From positions 806,001 through 870,000 of the forward strand of contig JAGDZU010000001.1 in assembly GCA_049115575.1 (NCBI GenBank): DNA of 64,000 bases. Reading direction: 5' to 3'. The DNA is from JAHEKB01 sp049115575 (GTDB lineage Bacteria > Bacteroidota > Bacteroidia > NS11-12g > UBA9320). A program made the position numbers and the translations under genes. The notes under the pieces are model-generated. The model had not been told where the DNA came from, did no database searches, and saw only the letters and a program-made list of their open reading frames with translations. Positions 45,010 to 54,280 of this stretch are shown here, in pieces. Within the stretch, counting starts at the first letter, position 1. The number at the start of each line of letters is the position of its first letter.

Positions 45010-45022
45010 CCGCTCATTAGAA

Positions 45023-46015
45023 ATGGCAAAAGCGAAATATACTAAGGAAACTTACATTGAATGGTTTAAGCTTATGTTCTTGACCAGAAGGTTTGAGGAA
45101 AAATCAGCTCAGATGTACGGTCAAAACAAGATTCGTGGCTTCTGTCACCTATACATTGGACAAGAAGCTATTGTAGCCGGAATGAAATCTGCCATGCAAG
45201 ATGGCGACAAATGCATAACCGCCTATAGAGATCACGGACATGCTCTTGCAATGGGCATATCTGCAAATGCTGTTATGGCTGAACTCTTTGGACGAGTGGA
45301 TGGCTGTAGCAAGGGAAAAGGTGGAAGTATGCATATGTTCTCTAAAGAACACAACTTCTATGGTGGGCATGGTATAGTAGGTGGTCAAATTCCATTAGGT
45401 GCAGGTATAGCGCTTGCGGAGCAATACAATGGGACAGACAATGTTTGTTTCTGTTATATGGGCGATGGTGCGGTTAGACAAGGAGCACTCCACGAGGCCT
45501 TTAATATGGCAATGCTTTGGAAGTTACCTGTCATATTCATTTGCGAAAACAACCAGTATGCCATGGGCACCTCAGTTGAACGTACCACAAATGTCCTTGA
45601 TATCGTAAAAATAGCTTGTGGCTACGATATGCCGGCTGAGCAGGTTGACGGAATGAGCTGTGAAGCTGTGCACGATTCATTTATTGCGGCTGCTAACAGA
45701 GCTAGAAAAGGAGATGGACCAACTTTCCTTGAATTAAAAACATATAGATATAGAGGTCATTCCATGTCCGATCCAGCAAAGTATAGAACTAAAGAAGAAT
45801 TAAATTCATATAAAGAAATAGACCCTATTGAGGTAGTTAAGAAGGAAATCCTCTCAAAAAAGTGGATGACCGCTAAAGCTGTAGAGAAGTTGGAGGAGGA
45901 AATTGAAACTGAAGTTTTGGAATCCGTAGAATTTGCAGATAATTCCCCTTATCCAGATCCAAGTGAGATCTATACAGATGTCTATGTAGGAGACTACCCA
46001 TTTATCACAGAATAA
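45023..46015 (+). CDS. pdhA: Pyruvate dehydrogenase E1 component, alpha subunit
   Basis: 330 residues. The thiamine-diphosphate motif G-D-G-A-V-R-Q-G-A-L-H-E-A ... C-E-N-N-Q-Y is near 146-180, and the conserved loop Y-R-Y-R-G-H-S-M-S-D-P near 240. With E1-beta, E2 and E3 it turns pyruvate to acetyl-CoA. The E1-beta and E2 genes do not follow here; a TPR protein and ribH do, so the complex is encoded at split loci. ATG at 45023. Confidence 0.96.
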   Translation: MAKAKYTKETYIEWFKLMFLTRRFEEKSAQMYGQNKIRGFCHLYIGQEAIVAGMKSAMQDGDKCITAYRDHGHALAMGISANAVMAELFGRVDGCSKGKGGSMHMFSKEHNFYGGHGIVGGQIPLGAGIALAEQYNGTDNVCFCYMGDGAVRQGALHEAFNMAMLWKLPVIFICENNQYAMGTSVERTTNVLDIVKIACGYDMPAEQVDGMSCEAVHDSFIAAANRARKGDGPTFLELKTYRYRGHSMSDPAKYRTKEELNSYKEIDPIEVVKKEILSKKWMTAKAVEKLEEEIETEVLESVEFADNSPYPDPSEIYTDVYVGDYPFITE

Positions 46016-46017
46016 GC

Positions 46018-46025
46018 TATTTTTG
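46018..46025 (+). promoter_or_regulatory. -7 box TATTTTTG before the TPR gene
   Basis: Begins 2 bases after the pdhA stop and ends 12 bases before the next ATG. Perfect TAnnTTTG, so this gene may not depend on the pdhA transcript. Confidence 0.45.
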
Positions 46026-46037
46026 CGCACCTAAAAA

Positions 46038-46718
46038 ATGAGTACAGAAGATCAACTCTCTCAAATAAAAGGATTTGATAAAATCAAAGCCTTCTATGAT
46101 AACAACCGAAGAAATGTGAGTATTGCTGCAATTGCATTAATTGTAATTGCTGGCGGTATATATTACTACACCAATATGTTGCTTCCTAAAAAGGAAACAC
46201 AAGCACAAGCAGAACTTTTTCCTGCTGAGCGTTATTTCAGAATGGATTCCGTTGACAAAGCTCTATATGGAGATGGTCAAACTATGGGAATGATAGACAT
46301 AGCTGATCAGTTTGGTTCTACAGATGCTGGTAAACTCGCCAATTACTATGCGGGCAGACTTCTAATGAACAGAGGTGAGTTTGAAGCGGCCAAAGAACAT
46401 TTGATTAAAGCAAAGTTGAAAGATAATTTTCTAGCCGCAGGAGCAGTAATTCTACAAGGAGACTGTGAGTCTGAATTGGGTAATTATGAAAACGCAGCAA
46501 AGCTTTATATGAAGGCTGCTGAAAAGAGGGAAAATGATGTTACCACCCCAAAGGCACTTTACAAAGCTGCTATCGCTTTTGAAGCTACTGCCCAATTCGA
46601 TAAAGCGCTCAAGGCCTTGAAGCGAATTAAAGATGACTATAGCGAAAGCCCTAATGGTGAAAACATAGATAGGTTTATTGCTATGGTTGAAGCAAAAATC
46701 GCATCTCAAAACAACTAG
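46038..46718 (+). CDS. Tetratricopeptide-repeat inner-membrane protein (YfgM-like layout)
   Basis: 226 residues. A cytosolic N-terminus of about 28 residues, one transmembrane helix (about 29-50: I-A-A-I-A-L-I-V-I-A-G-G-I-Y), then TPR-like helices (about 85-215) with A-x-x-Y-A-G-R and A-K-L-Y-M-K-A-A patterns. Same topology as YfgM, the SecYEG-associated periplasmic chaperone. In Bacteroidota this TPR gene is often found beside ribH. Function inferred from topology only. Confidence 0.8.
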   Translation: MSTEDQLSQIKGFDKIKAFYDNNRRNVSIAAIALIVIAGGIYYYTNMLLPKKETQAQAELFPAERYFRMDSVDKALYGDGQTMGMIDIADQFGSTDAGKLANYYAGRLLMNRGEFEAAKEHLIKAKLKDNFLAAGAVILQGDCESELGNYENAAKLYMKAAEKRENDVTTPKALYKAAIAFEATAQFDKALKALKRIKDDYSESPNGENIDRFIAMVEAKIASQNN

Positions 46719-46720
46719 TC

Positions 46721-47194
46721 TTGGCAGACTATTCAAATCAAGATTTCTTAAGTGCGGCCATAGACGCAAGTTCTATAGCTACCAAAAAAATTGCAGTTGT
46801 TACTTCTCAATGGAATACCGAGATTACCTCAGCCTTAAAAGATGGTGCTATCTCCAAACTACGAGATTCAGGTATTCATACTGAAAATATCACTATCTGT
46901 GATGTGCCAGGTTCATATGAACTTATTTATGGTGCTTCAAAATATGCCAATTTAGGATATGATGCAGTAATCTGTTTAGGTTGTGTTATTCAAGGAGAAA
47001 CAAAACATTTTGATTTCATTTGCCATGCTGTTGCCAATGGAATTGCCAATGTGAGCATTAAACACAATATACCGGTAGCCTTTGGAGTTTTAACCACTGA
47101 CAACCTTGAACAAGCTCGTGAAAGAGTTGGAGGTAAACACGGTCATAAAGGCGAAGAAGCCGCTTTGACTGTTTTACAGTTATTATTGAATTAA
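46721..47194 (+). CDS. ribH: 6,7-dimethyl-8-ribityllumazine synthase
   Basis: 157 residues from a TTG start two bases after the TPR stop. Core motifs: S-Q-W-N near 29, P-G-S-Y-E-L near 61 (substrate loop), L-G-C-V-I-Q-G-E-T-K-H-F-D near 87 with catalytic His, and F-G-V-L-T-T-D-N near 120. Condenses the ribityl-uracil amine with 3,4-dihydroxy-2-butanone 4-phosphate, the penultimate riboflavin step. Forms an icosahedral or pentameric shell. Other rib genes are not in the window. Confidence 0.96.
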   Translation: MADYSNQDFLSAAIDASSIATKKIAVVTSQWNTEITSALKDGAISKLRDSGIHTENITICDVPGSYELIYGASKYANLGYDAVICLGCVIQGETKHFDFICHAVANGIANVSIKHNIPVAFGVLTTDNLEQARERVGGKHGHKGEEAALTVLQLLLN

Positions 47195-47196
47195 TT

Positions 47197-47204
47197 TATA
47201 TTTG
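47197..47204 (+). promoter_or_regulatory. -7 box TATATTTG, four bases before an ATG
   Basis: Perfect TAnnTTTG just after the ribH stop. Its last base is four bases before the ATG at 47209, so a transcript from it would begin at the start codon (leaderless). Confidence 0.5.
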
Positions 47205-47208
47205 AGCC

Positions 47209-48207
47209 ATGAAGTTGACCAGAAACCGCTTGCTTAGGTCGCTTATCTTACCCCTATTTATTATCCCCCTGTGTGCGAATGCTCAGGATCATCTGAAAAG
47301 AGTGAATGTTTCATTCAACTCCTATTTTGACTATGATAGTACTCAATTCTTTAAAAAGGAACGGAAATACTATTTCGTAGATAATCCAAGTACCAGCTTA
47401 GAAATCTATTGTTTTGATCCAGAAATGGCTCCAGACTCCACCAAACTGCACAAGTATTTCAAACAGAATATTGAAAAATTTGAAACGCTTAAGACGGATT
47501 CGGCAAAGTTTGATTCAGCCATGCGAGAGAAGAAAGCTCAAACCTCAATTGGAAATCTCAAGCTAGACAGAGGATTTTATGGCATATATCGCAGTTATAA
47601 GAACGAAGATGATATAGGAGTTTTTAACACCCTGCATTTTGAAGGATTTAACTATGACGAACATTGTTATTGCGAGTTTAAATACAACAGAAACTTTGGG
47701 AAGGATACCACCGATTTTTCTGATACCCCCGCCGTAAATGAATTTGTGAGCCGATTGGTCACGCGTAGCATGAAGGATGTTAGGGCAGAAAATCAAGCCA
47801 TAAGGGACAAATATACTTTGGTGCTTGATACCCTTCCCCTAGAAAATTACTGGATTCGTGTCTATTATAAAAAAGGGAAGATGGTTAGAGATTCATTCTT
47901 TATGGATGACTTGGATAGCATTGATTACAATCCAAGATTTACTCATTACAATATCACCTATAATGCCAATCTTATTTTCAAACCTCACTTGACTCATACA
48001 TACGTAGATTACTACCTTGAGAATACCAAAAGTTTTGAAAGGCAAAATGACACTTTTCATATTACCATGCGCGATGCAAAACCAGGTGTAATACGAAGAC
48101 GCGGAACTATAACTATTCTTAATTCTTTAGGATACCCTATTGACCTCCCCTTCTATGTGGAGTACAGAAACCATTTATACGAGAAACTGAGAAATAGACG
48201 TAATTAA
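47209..48207 (+). CDS. Secreted protein of unknown function
   Basis: 332 residues with a clear signal peptide ending C-A-N-A-Q (about 1-25). The mature part is charged and rich in Tyr, Asp, Lys and Arg, with predicted mixed alpha/beta; many Y-Y and Y-x-Y pairs. No lipobox, sorting domain or known motif. Preceded by its own -7 box and overlapping the convergent deoxynucleoside kinase by 4 bp. I do not recognise it. It may be a periplasmic or surface protein. Confidence 0.72.
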   Translation: MKLTRNRLLRSLILPLFIIPLCANAQDHLKRVNVSFNSYFDYDSTQFFKKERKYYFVDNPSTSLEIYCFDPEMAPDSTKLHKYFKQNIEKFETLKTDSAKFDSAMREKKAQTSIGNLKLDRGFYGIYRSYKNEDDIGVFNTLHFEGFNYDEHCYCEFKYNRNFGKDTTDFSDTPAVNEFVSRLVTRSMKDVRAENQAIRDKYTLVLDTLPLENYWIRVYYKKGKMVRDSFFMDDLDSIDYNPRFTHYNITYNANLIFKPHLTHTYVDYYLENTKSFERQNDTFHITMRDAKPGVIRRRGTITILNSLGYPIDLPFYVEYRNHLYEKLRNRRN

Positions 48208-48818
48208 AAGAGACCGTGTAATTCGGCATCCACTTTGTTTATAATACTTCCTAGATGTTCTGGATTGTTTTCAAAATCGATATCATCCACATCTACTATT
48301 AGTAACTTCCCGTCTTTATAAGTAGAAATCCAAGCTTCATATCGCTCGTTTAATCGCTTGAGATAATCCAACCTTATAGAGTCTTCATACTCACGACCCC
48401 TTTTTTGAATTTGGCCAACGATGTTTCCAATGGAACTCCTCAAATAGATTAAAAGATCTGGAGCATCTATCAATGATTTAATATTTGAAAACAGGGCTTG
48501 ATATGTATCAAAATCCCTTGTGCTCATAAGTCCCATTGCATGCAAGTTGGGAGCAAATATGTATGCATCTTCATATATGGTCCTATCGTTAATGGTGGTT
48601 CTTGGATTAGACTTAGAGCGAATGATGTTATTAAATCTGGTGTGTAGGAAATAGATCTGCAAGTTGAATGACCATCTCTGCATATCATCATAGAAATCGG
48701 TAATGTATGGATTGTCATCCAATGTTTCATAACTAGGTTCCCATTCGTAGTGTTTAGCTAGTAATGCTGTAAGAGTAGTTTTACCTGACCCAATGTTTCC
48801 TGCAACTGCAATATGCAT
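48204..48818 (-). CDS. Deoxynucleoside kinase (deoxyadenosine kinase type)
   Basis: 204 residues. Walker A G-N-I-G-S-G-K-T at 7-14; the substrate-site E-x-x-D-D-N-P-Y near 36; the D-R-T-I-Y-E-D motif near 80 matches the DRS region of the dNK family; L-R-S-S near 126 and a lid R-x-R-E-Y-E near 138. Phosphorylates deoxynucleosides to 5'-monophosphates in salvage. It is near-identical in layout to Bacteroidota proteins annotated as deoxynucleoside kinase. Specificity not certain. Confidence 0.9.
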   Translation of the reverse strand: MHIAVAGNIGSGKTTLTALLAKHYEWEPSYETLDDNPYITDFYDDMQRWSFNLQIYFLHTRFNNIIRSKSNPRTTINDRTIYEDAYIFAPNLHAMGLMSTRDFDTYQALFSNIKSLIDAPDLLIYLRSSIGNIVGQIQKRGREYEDSIRLDYLKRLNERYEAWISTYKDGKLLIVDVDDIDFENNPEHLGSIINKVDAELHGLF

Positions 48819-48852
48819 AGTTTATTCGTTCTAATGTGGTTCTTTACAAATT

Positions 48853-49851
48853 TTAATAAAACTTCTTAAAGCCTATTATCTTCCTGACTTCACTCAAAGT
48901 TTTATTGGCACTCTCATTCGCTTTTTCTGCTCCGAGTTTTGCCGCTTTGGAAATATAAGCCTCATCGGCTGAGATTTCCCTAATTCTTTCTCTTATTGGT
49001 TTAATAAAAGCAATCATATCTTCTGACAACTGCTTTTTGAGATCACCATATCTAATTTCACAATTGGCATATGCCTTGTGAAAATGATCAAGAGTAGACG
49101 CGTTTGAAACCAAATTCATTAAATCAAAAAGATTTTGAATTACTTCTGGCTTGTCTTGATTTAATGACTTCGGCCCTTCATCGGTCTTGGCTCTCATTAT
49201 CTTCTTGTGAATCACAGCGTCTTCCTGATCAAATACTATGGTATCTGCATCTCCGCTGGACTTACTCATTTTTCCCTGGCCGCTCAAACCGGGAACCTTC
49301 ACCAATTCGCCAGTAAAACTAAAAGCCTGTGGCTCTTTAAAGTATTCTGTATCATATAGGCGATTGAATCTATTCCCAAACTGCCTCGTCATTTCTAGGT
49401 GCTGCTGTTGATCCTTGCCCACGGGCACATAATCAGCATGATGAACAAGTATGTCTACAGCCATAAGAACTGGATAGGTCAATAAACCTGCATTCACATT
49501 ATTTGGCTGAGTCCTTATCTTTTCTTTAAAAGAAGCTGATCTCTGTAACTCTCCTAAATAAGCATTCATATTCATATAAGTATAGAGTTCACTAATGGCT
49601 GGAACATCACTTTGAATAAATAAAGAACACTTCTCTGGATCCAATCCCATTGCCAAATATTCTGCTAAAACAGTTCTAACATTTTGGTGAAGATCTTCGG
49701 GTTTTGGATGTGTGGTCAGGGAGTGTAAATCAGCTATAAAAAAGAAGCAATCATAAGATTCTTGCATTTGCAAAAAACTCTTAACCGCACCAAAATAATT
49801 GCCTAAATGCAAATTCCCTGTGGGCCTTATACCGGAGACTACCCTTTCCAT
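48853..49851 (-). CDS. trpS: Tryptophanyl-tRNA synthetase
   Basis: 332 residues, class I. HIGH-type motif P-T-G-N-L-H-L-G-N-Y at 10-19 and KMSKS motif G-K-M-S-K-S-S-G near 196. Charges tRNA-Trp. ATG at 49851, preceded by a consensus promoter (-33 TTG, 19 bases, -7 TAATTTTG). No attenuator or T-box-like leader is present; the leader would be only a few bases. Confidence 0.97.
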   Translation of the reverse strand: MERVVSGIRPTGNLHLGNYFGAVKSFLQMQESYDCFFFIADLHSLTTHPKPEDLHQNVRTVLAEYLAMGLDPEKCSLFIQSDVPAISELYTYMNMNAYLGELQRSASFKEKIRTQPNNVNAGLLTYPVLMAVDILVHHADYVPVGKDQQQHLEMTRQFGNRFNRLYDTEYFKEPQAFSFTGELVKVPGLSGQGKMSKSSGDADTIVFDQEDAVIHKKIMRAKTDEGPKSLNQDKPEVIQNLFDLMNLVSNASTLDHFHKAYANCEIRYGDLKKQLSEDMIAFIKPIRERIREISADEAYISKAAKLGAEKANESANKTLSEVRKIIGFKKFY

Positions 49852-49861
49852 TAACAGGGCT

Positions 49862-49869
49862 CAAAATTA
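49862..49869 (-). promoter_or_regulatory. trpS promoter, -7 box TAATTTTG with -33 TTG
   Basis: On the minus strand TTG, 19 bases, TAATTTTG, then ten bases to the ATG of trpS. This is the best full match to the Bacteroidota promoter in the window. Confidence 0.55.
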
Positions 49870-49931
49870 TATACTCCATTAAGCTTTCCAAAGGATGTGG
49901 ATAATTGAAGAATGTGAGTATAGATTAGATG

Positions 49932-51683
49932 CTAAATCAACTCAAACTGTTTCTGAAACAATTGATAGTAAAAACCTTCCAGGGCCATAAGCTCATGGTG
50001 TGTTCCTTGTTCTTTTATTTCTCCTTGATCCAGTACAATTATTTTGTCAGCTTCTCTGATAGTTGACAGTCTATGCGCTATAACAATGGAAGTTCTGCCT
50101 TTCATTAATTTGTGGGTGGCAGATTGAATTAATTCCTCCGTTTCTGAATCTACGCTTGAGGTTGCTTCATCCAAAATAAGAACTTTGGGGTCTATTGCCA
50201 ATGCGCGTATAAAACTAATTAGTTGTCTTTGACCTACAGAAAGTGAACCGCCTCTTTCCATCACGTCATAATCCCATCCTCCCTGTAGGGATTCAATTAA
50301 GGACAATGCACCAATTTCCTCTGCCGCTCTAATGATATCAGCTTGCATTAAATCTAAGTTTTTCAGTTGAACATTCTCCTGTATACTTCCAGCAAAGAGA
50401 AACACATCTTGCAAGACTACTGCTACTTGCTTTCGCAGGGAGTTCAAATCAAATGATTTTATGTTCTCTCCGTCAATCTCAATGCTTCCCTCTTGTATAT
50501 CGTACATGCGAGTGATTAAACTGATAATGGAAGACTTACCGGCACCCGTTGCACCTACCAAGGCCACAGACTGACCTTGTTCTACCTCAAAACTGATTCC
50601 TTTCAATACTGGCTCATTTTCTTTGTATGAGAACCTTACATCTTTGAAAGAAATATTGCCATTTATTTCTATTTCCAAATCCCCGTTCTCTTCTATAAAG
50701 GACTCATCATCTACCAATTCAAAAATTCTTTCGCTAGCTACCATACCCATTTGCATAGTATTAAATCTATCTGCAATAGTTCTAATTGGCCTGAAAATCA
50801 TGCTAATGAACATGTAAAAGGAGATTATCATACCCGGTGAAGAATCCACTCCAAGGCTTCTTGCACTCCACCATATTACAAGACCTATTGAAACTGAACT
50901 CAATATTTCTACGATTGGAAAGTATATAGAATAATAGAAAATTGATTTCTTAAATGCATTCAAATGTCCTTTATTAATTTCTTCAAACTTCTCAAATTCC
51001 TGCTTCTGTTTGCCAAAAATTTGAACTACATCCATGCCAACTATATGCTCCTGAACAAAGGCATTTAATTTGGATACTTGAGCTCTCACTTGTTGAAATG
51101 ACTTTCTAACTCCTCTTCTAAAGAACTCAGAAGCAATGAGGAGGATGGGTAAAACCGCTAGAGCTATTAAACTCAGTTTCCAATCCTGCACGAACATCAC
51201 AATCAGAACAACTAAAAGCTGAGCAACATCCCCAATAATGGAGATTAAACCCTGGCTAAAAAAACTGGATACGGTTTCTATATCAGAAACAGCCCTTGTT
51301 ACCAAAGTACCCACTTTACTGTTGTCAAAGAATTTCTTCTTGAGCGAAAGAATGTGTTTGTATACTCTGATTCTTAAATCCTTAATTACATTTTGTCCCA
51401 GCAAATTAGTGATGTAGGTATGAACAAAAAGCACCAAGGTCTGTAGAACAATATGCCCTAAGATGAATGCACTGTATAGCAATACACCTTGCGCGTTTTT
51501 ATCTGTAATGTGGACGTCAATGGTTCGCTGAACTAAGAGTGGCCTTAATGGGGCTAAAAGAGTTAACAGCAATGTAAGAGCAATGGCAACAACCAAAAGC
51601 ACCCTATATGGTTTAGCCAAACGCACTATTCTGGCTATGAGTTTTAAGTCAAATGCATTTCCTGATTTGCTTTGGTCTGACAT
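49932..51683 (-). CDS. ABC exporter half-transporter (MsbA/MdlB-like)
   Basis: 583 residues. Six transmembrane helices in the first ~320 residues, then a nucleotide-binding domain: Walker A G-A-T-G-A-G-K-S near 376, signature L-S-V-G-Q-R-Q near 480, Walker B V-L-I-L-D-E-A-T-S-S-V-D near 500 and the switch His in I-A-H-R-L-S. Signature is LSVGQ in place of LSGGQ, a common variant. Forms a homo- or heterodimer; lipid or drug substrate not identifiable. Its ATG overlaps the truA stop (TAATG), so it is coupled to truA. Confidence 0.9.
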   Translation of the reverse strand: MSDQSKSGNAFDLKLIARIVRLAKPYRVLLVVAIALTLLLTLLAPLRPLLVQRTIDVHITDKNAQGVLLYSAFILGHIVLQTLVLFVHTYITNLLGQNVIKDLRIRVYKHILSLKKKFFDNSKVGTLVTRAVSDIETVSSFFSQGLISIIGDVAQLLVVLIVMFVQDWKLSLIALAVLPILLIASEFFRRGVRKSFQQVRAQVSKLNAFVQEHIVGMDVVQIFGKQKQEFEKFEEINKGHLNAFKKSIFYYSIYFPIVEILSSVSIGLVIWWSARSLGVDSSPGMIISFYMFISMIFRPIRTIADRFNTMQMGMVASERIFELVDDESFIEENGDLEIEINGNISFKDVRFSYKENEPVLKGISFEVEQGQSVALVGATGAGKSSIISLITRMYDIQEGSIEIDGENIKSFDLNSLRKQVAVVLQDVFLFAGSIQENVQLKNLDLMQADIIRAAEEIGALSLIESLQGGWDYDVMERGGSLSVGQRQLISFIRALAIDPKVLILDEATSSVDSETEELIQSATHKLMKGRTSIVIAHRLSTIREADKIIVLDQGEIKEQGTHHELMALEGFYYQLFQKQFELI

Positions 51684-52405
51684 TAGTATTTAACTTCAGA
51701 TAGATATAACCCACATGCTGGGGCACTCTTACCTGATTTAGTTCTGTCTTTTAATTCTATAATTTTTCTAAACTCTTCCGAGCTGGTCTTCTTATATCCC
51801 ACATCTATCATGGTCCCTACTATAGCCCTAACCATATTTCTCAAAAATCTATTGGCTTTAATATGAAATTCATAAACATCACCCATATCTATCCATTTTG
51901 CTTCCATTAAATTACAAATGGTGGTTTTATTATCTGCTCCTGATTTACAGAAAGATGCGAAATCATCATATTCTAACAAGATAGAACAACAATCGTTCAT
52001 TAATTGAATATCCGGTTTCTTATACAAATGCCAACTCTTGTCTTTCAAAAATGGGTTTTTAGCAAAATCGATTTTGTAAATGTAAGCTCTTTCAAGAGCA
52101 TCAAAACGGGCGTGAAAATCTGCCGATTGCTCTTGGATACTTTTAACAGCGATTGATCTAGGCAATATTTGATTCATTCTGAAGATGAACTTCTCTTGAG
52201 GTTCGGTGTTGCTGTCAAAATGCAAAACATAGTCCAAAGCGTGCACACCTGCATCAGTCCGTCCACATCCTTGCACCACTGTTTTTGTGTTCAATACTTT
52301 TGAAAGTGCCGCCTCAATTTCTTCTTGAACAGTCAAAGCGTTAGGCTGAAGTTGCCACCCACTGTAATCTGTGCCATCATAAGCTATGTGAAGACTATAT
52401 CTCAA
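51683..52405 (-). CDS. truA: tRNA pseudouridine(38-40) synthase TruA
   Basis: About 240 residues from a TTG at 52405 (M-R-Y-S-L-H-I-A-Y-D-G-T). The frame stays open to 52867, but that extension is only the mirror of the divergent formiminotransferase gene. Also, a -7 box (TACATTTG) ends seven bases before this TTG. Catalytic Asp in G-C-G-R-T-D-A-G-V-H-A is near 51, with Y-D-G-T-D-Y-S-G-W-Q near 9. Modifies the anticodon arm of many tRNAs. One-base overlap with the following ABC exporter. Confidence 0.93.
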   Translation of the reverse strand: MRYSLHIAYDGTDYSGWQLQPNALTVQEEIEAALSKVLNTKTVVQGCGRTDAGVHALDYVLHFDSNTEPQEKFIFRMNQILPRSIAVKSIQEQSADFHARFDALERAYIYKIDFAKNPFLKDKSWHLYKKPDIQLMNDCCSILLEYDDFASFCKSGADNKTTICNLMEAKWIDMGDVYEFHIKANRFLRNMVRAIVGTMIDVGYKKTSSEEFRKIIELKDRTKSGKSAPACGLYLSEVKY

Positions 52406-52412
52406 AGCGGCA

Positions 52413-52420
52413 CAAATGTA
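52413..52420 (-). promoter_or_regulatory. -7 box TACATTTG of truA
   Basis: Perfect TAnnTTTG on the minus strand, seven bases from the proposed TTG start. Same octamer as upstream of map. Confidence 0.5.
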
Positions 52421-52477
52421 ATTAATCAAGCTATGCAAGAAACCAGAAATACTTGTTCTATAGTTTTGATTGAAAAC

Positions 52478-52485
52478 TATTTTTG
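52478..52485 (+). promoter_or_regulatory. -7 box TATTTTTG of the formiminotransferase gene
   Basis: Perfect box with a TTG 22 bases upstream (52453-52455), ending 11 bases before the ATG at 52497. It lies downstream of the alternative ATG at 52470 and therefore argues against that start. Confidence 0.55.
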
Positions 52486-52496
52486 CCATTCGATTT

Positions 52497-54188
52497 ATGA
52501 ATAAGCAATTAGTGGAATGTGTACCGAACTTCAGTGAAGGACGGGATATGTCAATAATCAAACAGATTACTGACCAAATTGAACAAGTAGACGGTGTTAA
52601 ACTTCTAGACGTTGATCCGGGACAAGCAACAAACCGAACAGTTGTAACTTTCGTTGGAACTCCAGAAAGCGTGATTGAGGCGGCATTTTTAGCGATTTGC
52701 AAAGCTGGAGAACTAATAGACATGAGCAAACACAGCGGAGAACATGCTCGCATGGGAGCTACAGATGTTTGCCCTCTTATTCCAGTTGCGAATATTAGTA
52801 TGCAAGAAACCGCGGAACTAGCTAAAAAACTGGGAGAGAGATTGGGAAAGGAAACGGATATACCCATATACCTCTATGGAGCAGCTCAATCAGAATCCTA
52901 TAGAAATGTGCTGTCAGATATTAGAGCAGGTGAGTATGAAGGTTTTTTTGAAAAGATTAAAGAACCAAAATGGGCTCCTGACTACGGTAAAGCAGTTTAT
53001 AATGCAAAATCAGGAGCAACTGTAATTGGCGCAAGGGACTTCTTAATTGCATATAATATTAACCTCAATACCAAGTCAACTCGTATAGCCAATAGGATTG
53101 CATTTGATGTTCGCGAAAACGGTAGGGTAAAAAGAGAAGGAAATCCCTACACTGGTAAAATTGTACAAGACGAGCAAGGTAATACTGTTAGAATTCCAGG
53201 TGTATGTAAAGCGGTTCAAGCTGTTGGGTGGTTTATAGATGAATATGATGTGGCTCAAGTATCAGCCAATTTGTTGGATTTCAGCATAACCCCTATCCAT
53301 ACCTTCTTTGATGCCTGCATGGATAGTGCCAATCAAAGAGGAGTTAGAATCACCGGAAGTGAATTAGTGGGTTTGATTCCACTACAAGCAATGCTAGATG
53401 CAGGTCGTCATTTTCTAAGTAAGCAAGGGAGATCCCTTGGAGTTCACGATGATGAACTTATACATATAGCTGTGAAAAGCCTTGGTCTGGATGAACTGGG
53501 ACCATTTGATCCTCAGAAGAAAATAATTGAATATCAGCTTAAGAATTTAGAAGATGAAGTCTTAATAAATATGTCTGCCAAAGCTTTGGCTAATGAAACT
53601 GCTTCTGAGAGTATGGCCCCTGGGGGGGGTAGCATCTCTGCTTATGTTGGAGCATTGGGTGTTTCTTTAGGTACTATGGTGGCCAACTTGTCTGCTAATA
53701 AAAGAGGGTGGGAAGAAAAATTAGAATTCTTTTCTTCTTTAGCTGAGAAAGGTCAGGCTATTAAAGATGAGCTTTTGTTCCTTGTAGATGAAGACACTCG
53801 TTCTTTCAACTACATAATAGATGCTATTAGGCTACCAAAAGATAGTCCCGAAGAGAAATCTAAACGATCAGAGGCTATAGAAAAGGCAAGTCAATATGCC
53901 TCAGAAGTGCCCTTTAACGTCATGAATACTGCATATAAGTCATTTGAATTATTGGAGCAGATGGAAGCAGAAGGGAATCAAGCATCTATAACGGATACCG
54001 GCGTTGGAGTTATGTGCACCGAAACAGCTATAAGAGGAGCCTATATGAATGTATTGATAAACATTAAAGACTTGAAAGACAGAGAGTTTGCCAAAGATCT
54101 TATGCTCAAAAGCCAAAGTTTGATACAAAAAGCGGAAAAGAAGGCCAAATCTATTAGAAATAAGATTGAACAGAAGTTGGTGTCTTAA
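52497..54188 (+). CDS. Bifunctional glutamate formiminotransferase / formiminotetrahydrofolate cyclodeaminase
   Basis: 563 residues from the ATG at 52497 (M-N-K-Q-L-V-E-C-V-P-N-F-S-E-G-R). Residues 1-330 are the formiminotransferase: P-N-F-S-E-G-R-D, then H-S-G-E-H-A-R-M-G-A-T-D-V. Residues about 365-563 are the cyclodeaminase with S-M-A-P-G-G-G-S-I-S-A-Y. Moves the formimino group from formiminoglutamate to tetrahydrofolate and releases ammonia, ending one route of histidine breakdown. The rest of the hut pathway is not in the window. Divergent from truA. Confidence 0.95.
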   Translation: MNKQLVECVPNFSEGRDMSIIKQITDQIEQVDGVKLLDVDPGQATNRTVVTFVGTPESVIEAAFLAICKAGELIDMSKHSGEHARMGATDVCPLIPVANISMQETAELAKKLGERLGKETDIPIYLYGAAQSESYRNVLSDIRAGEYEGFFEKIKEPKWAPDYGKAVYNAKSGATVIGARDFLIAYNINLNTKSTRIANRIAFDVRENGRVKREGNPYTGKIVQDEQGNTVRIPGVCKAVQAVGWFIDEYDVAQVSANLLDFSITPIHTFFDACMDSANQRGVRITGSELVGLIPLQAMLDAGRHFLSKQGRSLGVHDDELIHIAVKSLGLDELGPFDPQKKIIEYQLKNLEDEVLINMSAKALANETASESMAPGGGSISAYVGALGVSLGTMVANLSANKRGWEEKLEFFSSLAEKGQAIKDELLFLVDEDTRSFNYIIDAIRLPKDSPEEKSKRSEAIEKASQYASEVPFNVMNTAYKSFELLEQMEAEGNQASITDTGVGVMCTETAIRGAYMNVLINIKDLKDREFAKDLMLKSQSLIQKAEKKAKSIRNKIEQKLVS

Positions 54189-54280
54189 AGCTCCTTTATT
54201 TTATACACAATAAAAGAACCGCGGCTCAGGTTGATATTGTAACTTCCGTTTTTTTTGTTTTAACTTGCGCTATCACTTTT

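Noticed and set aside
52406..52867. N-terminal extension of the truA frame
   Set aside because: It is the antisense of the formiminotransferase gene and not part of the TruA fold.
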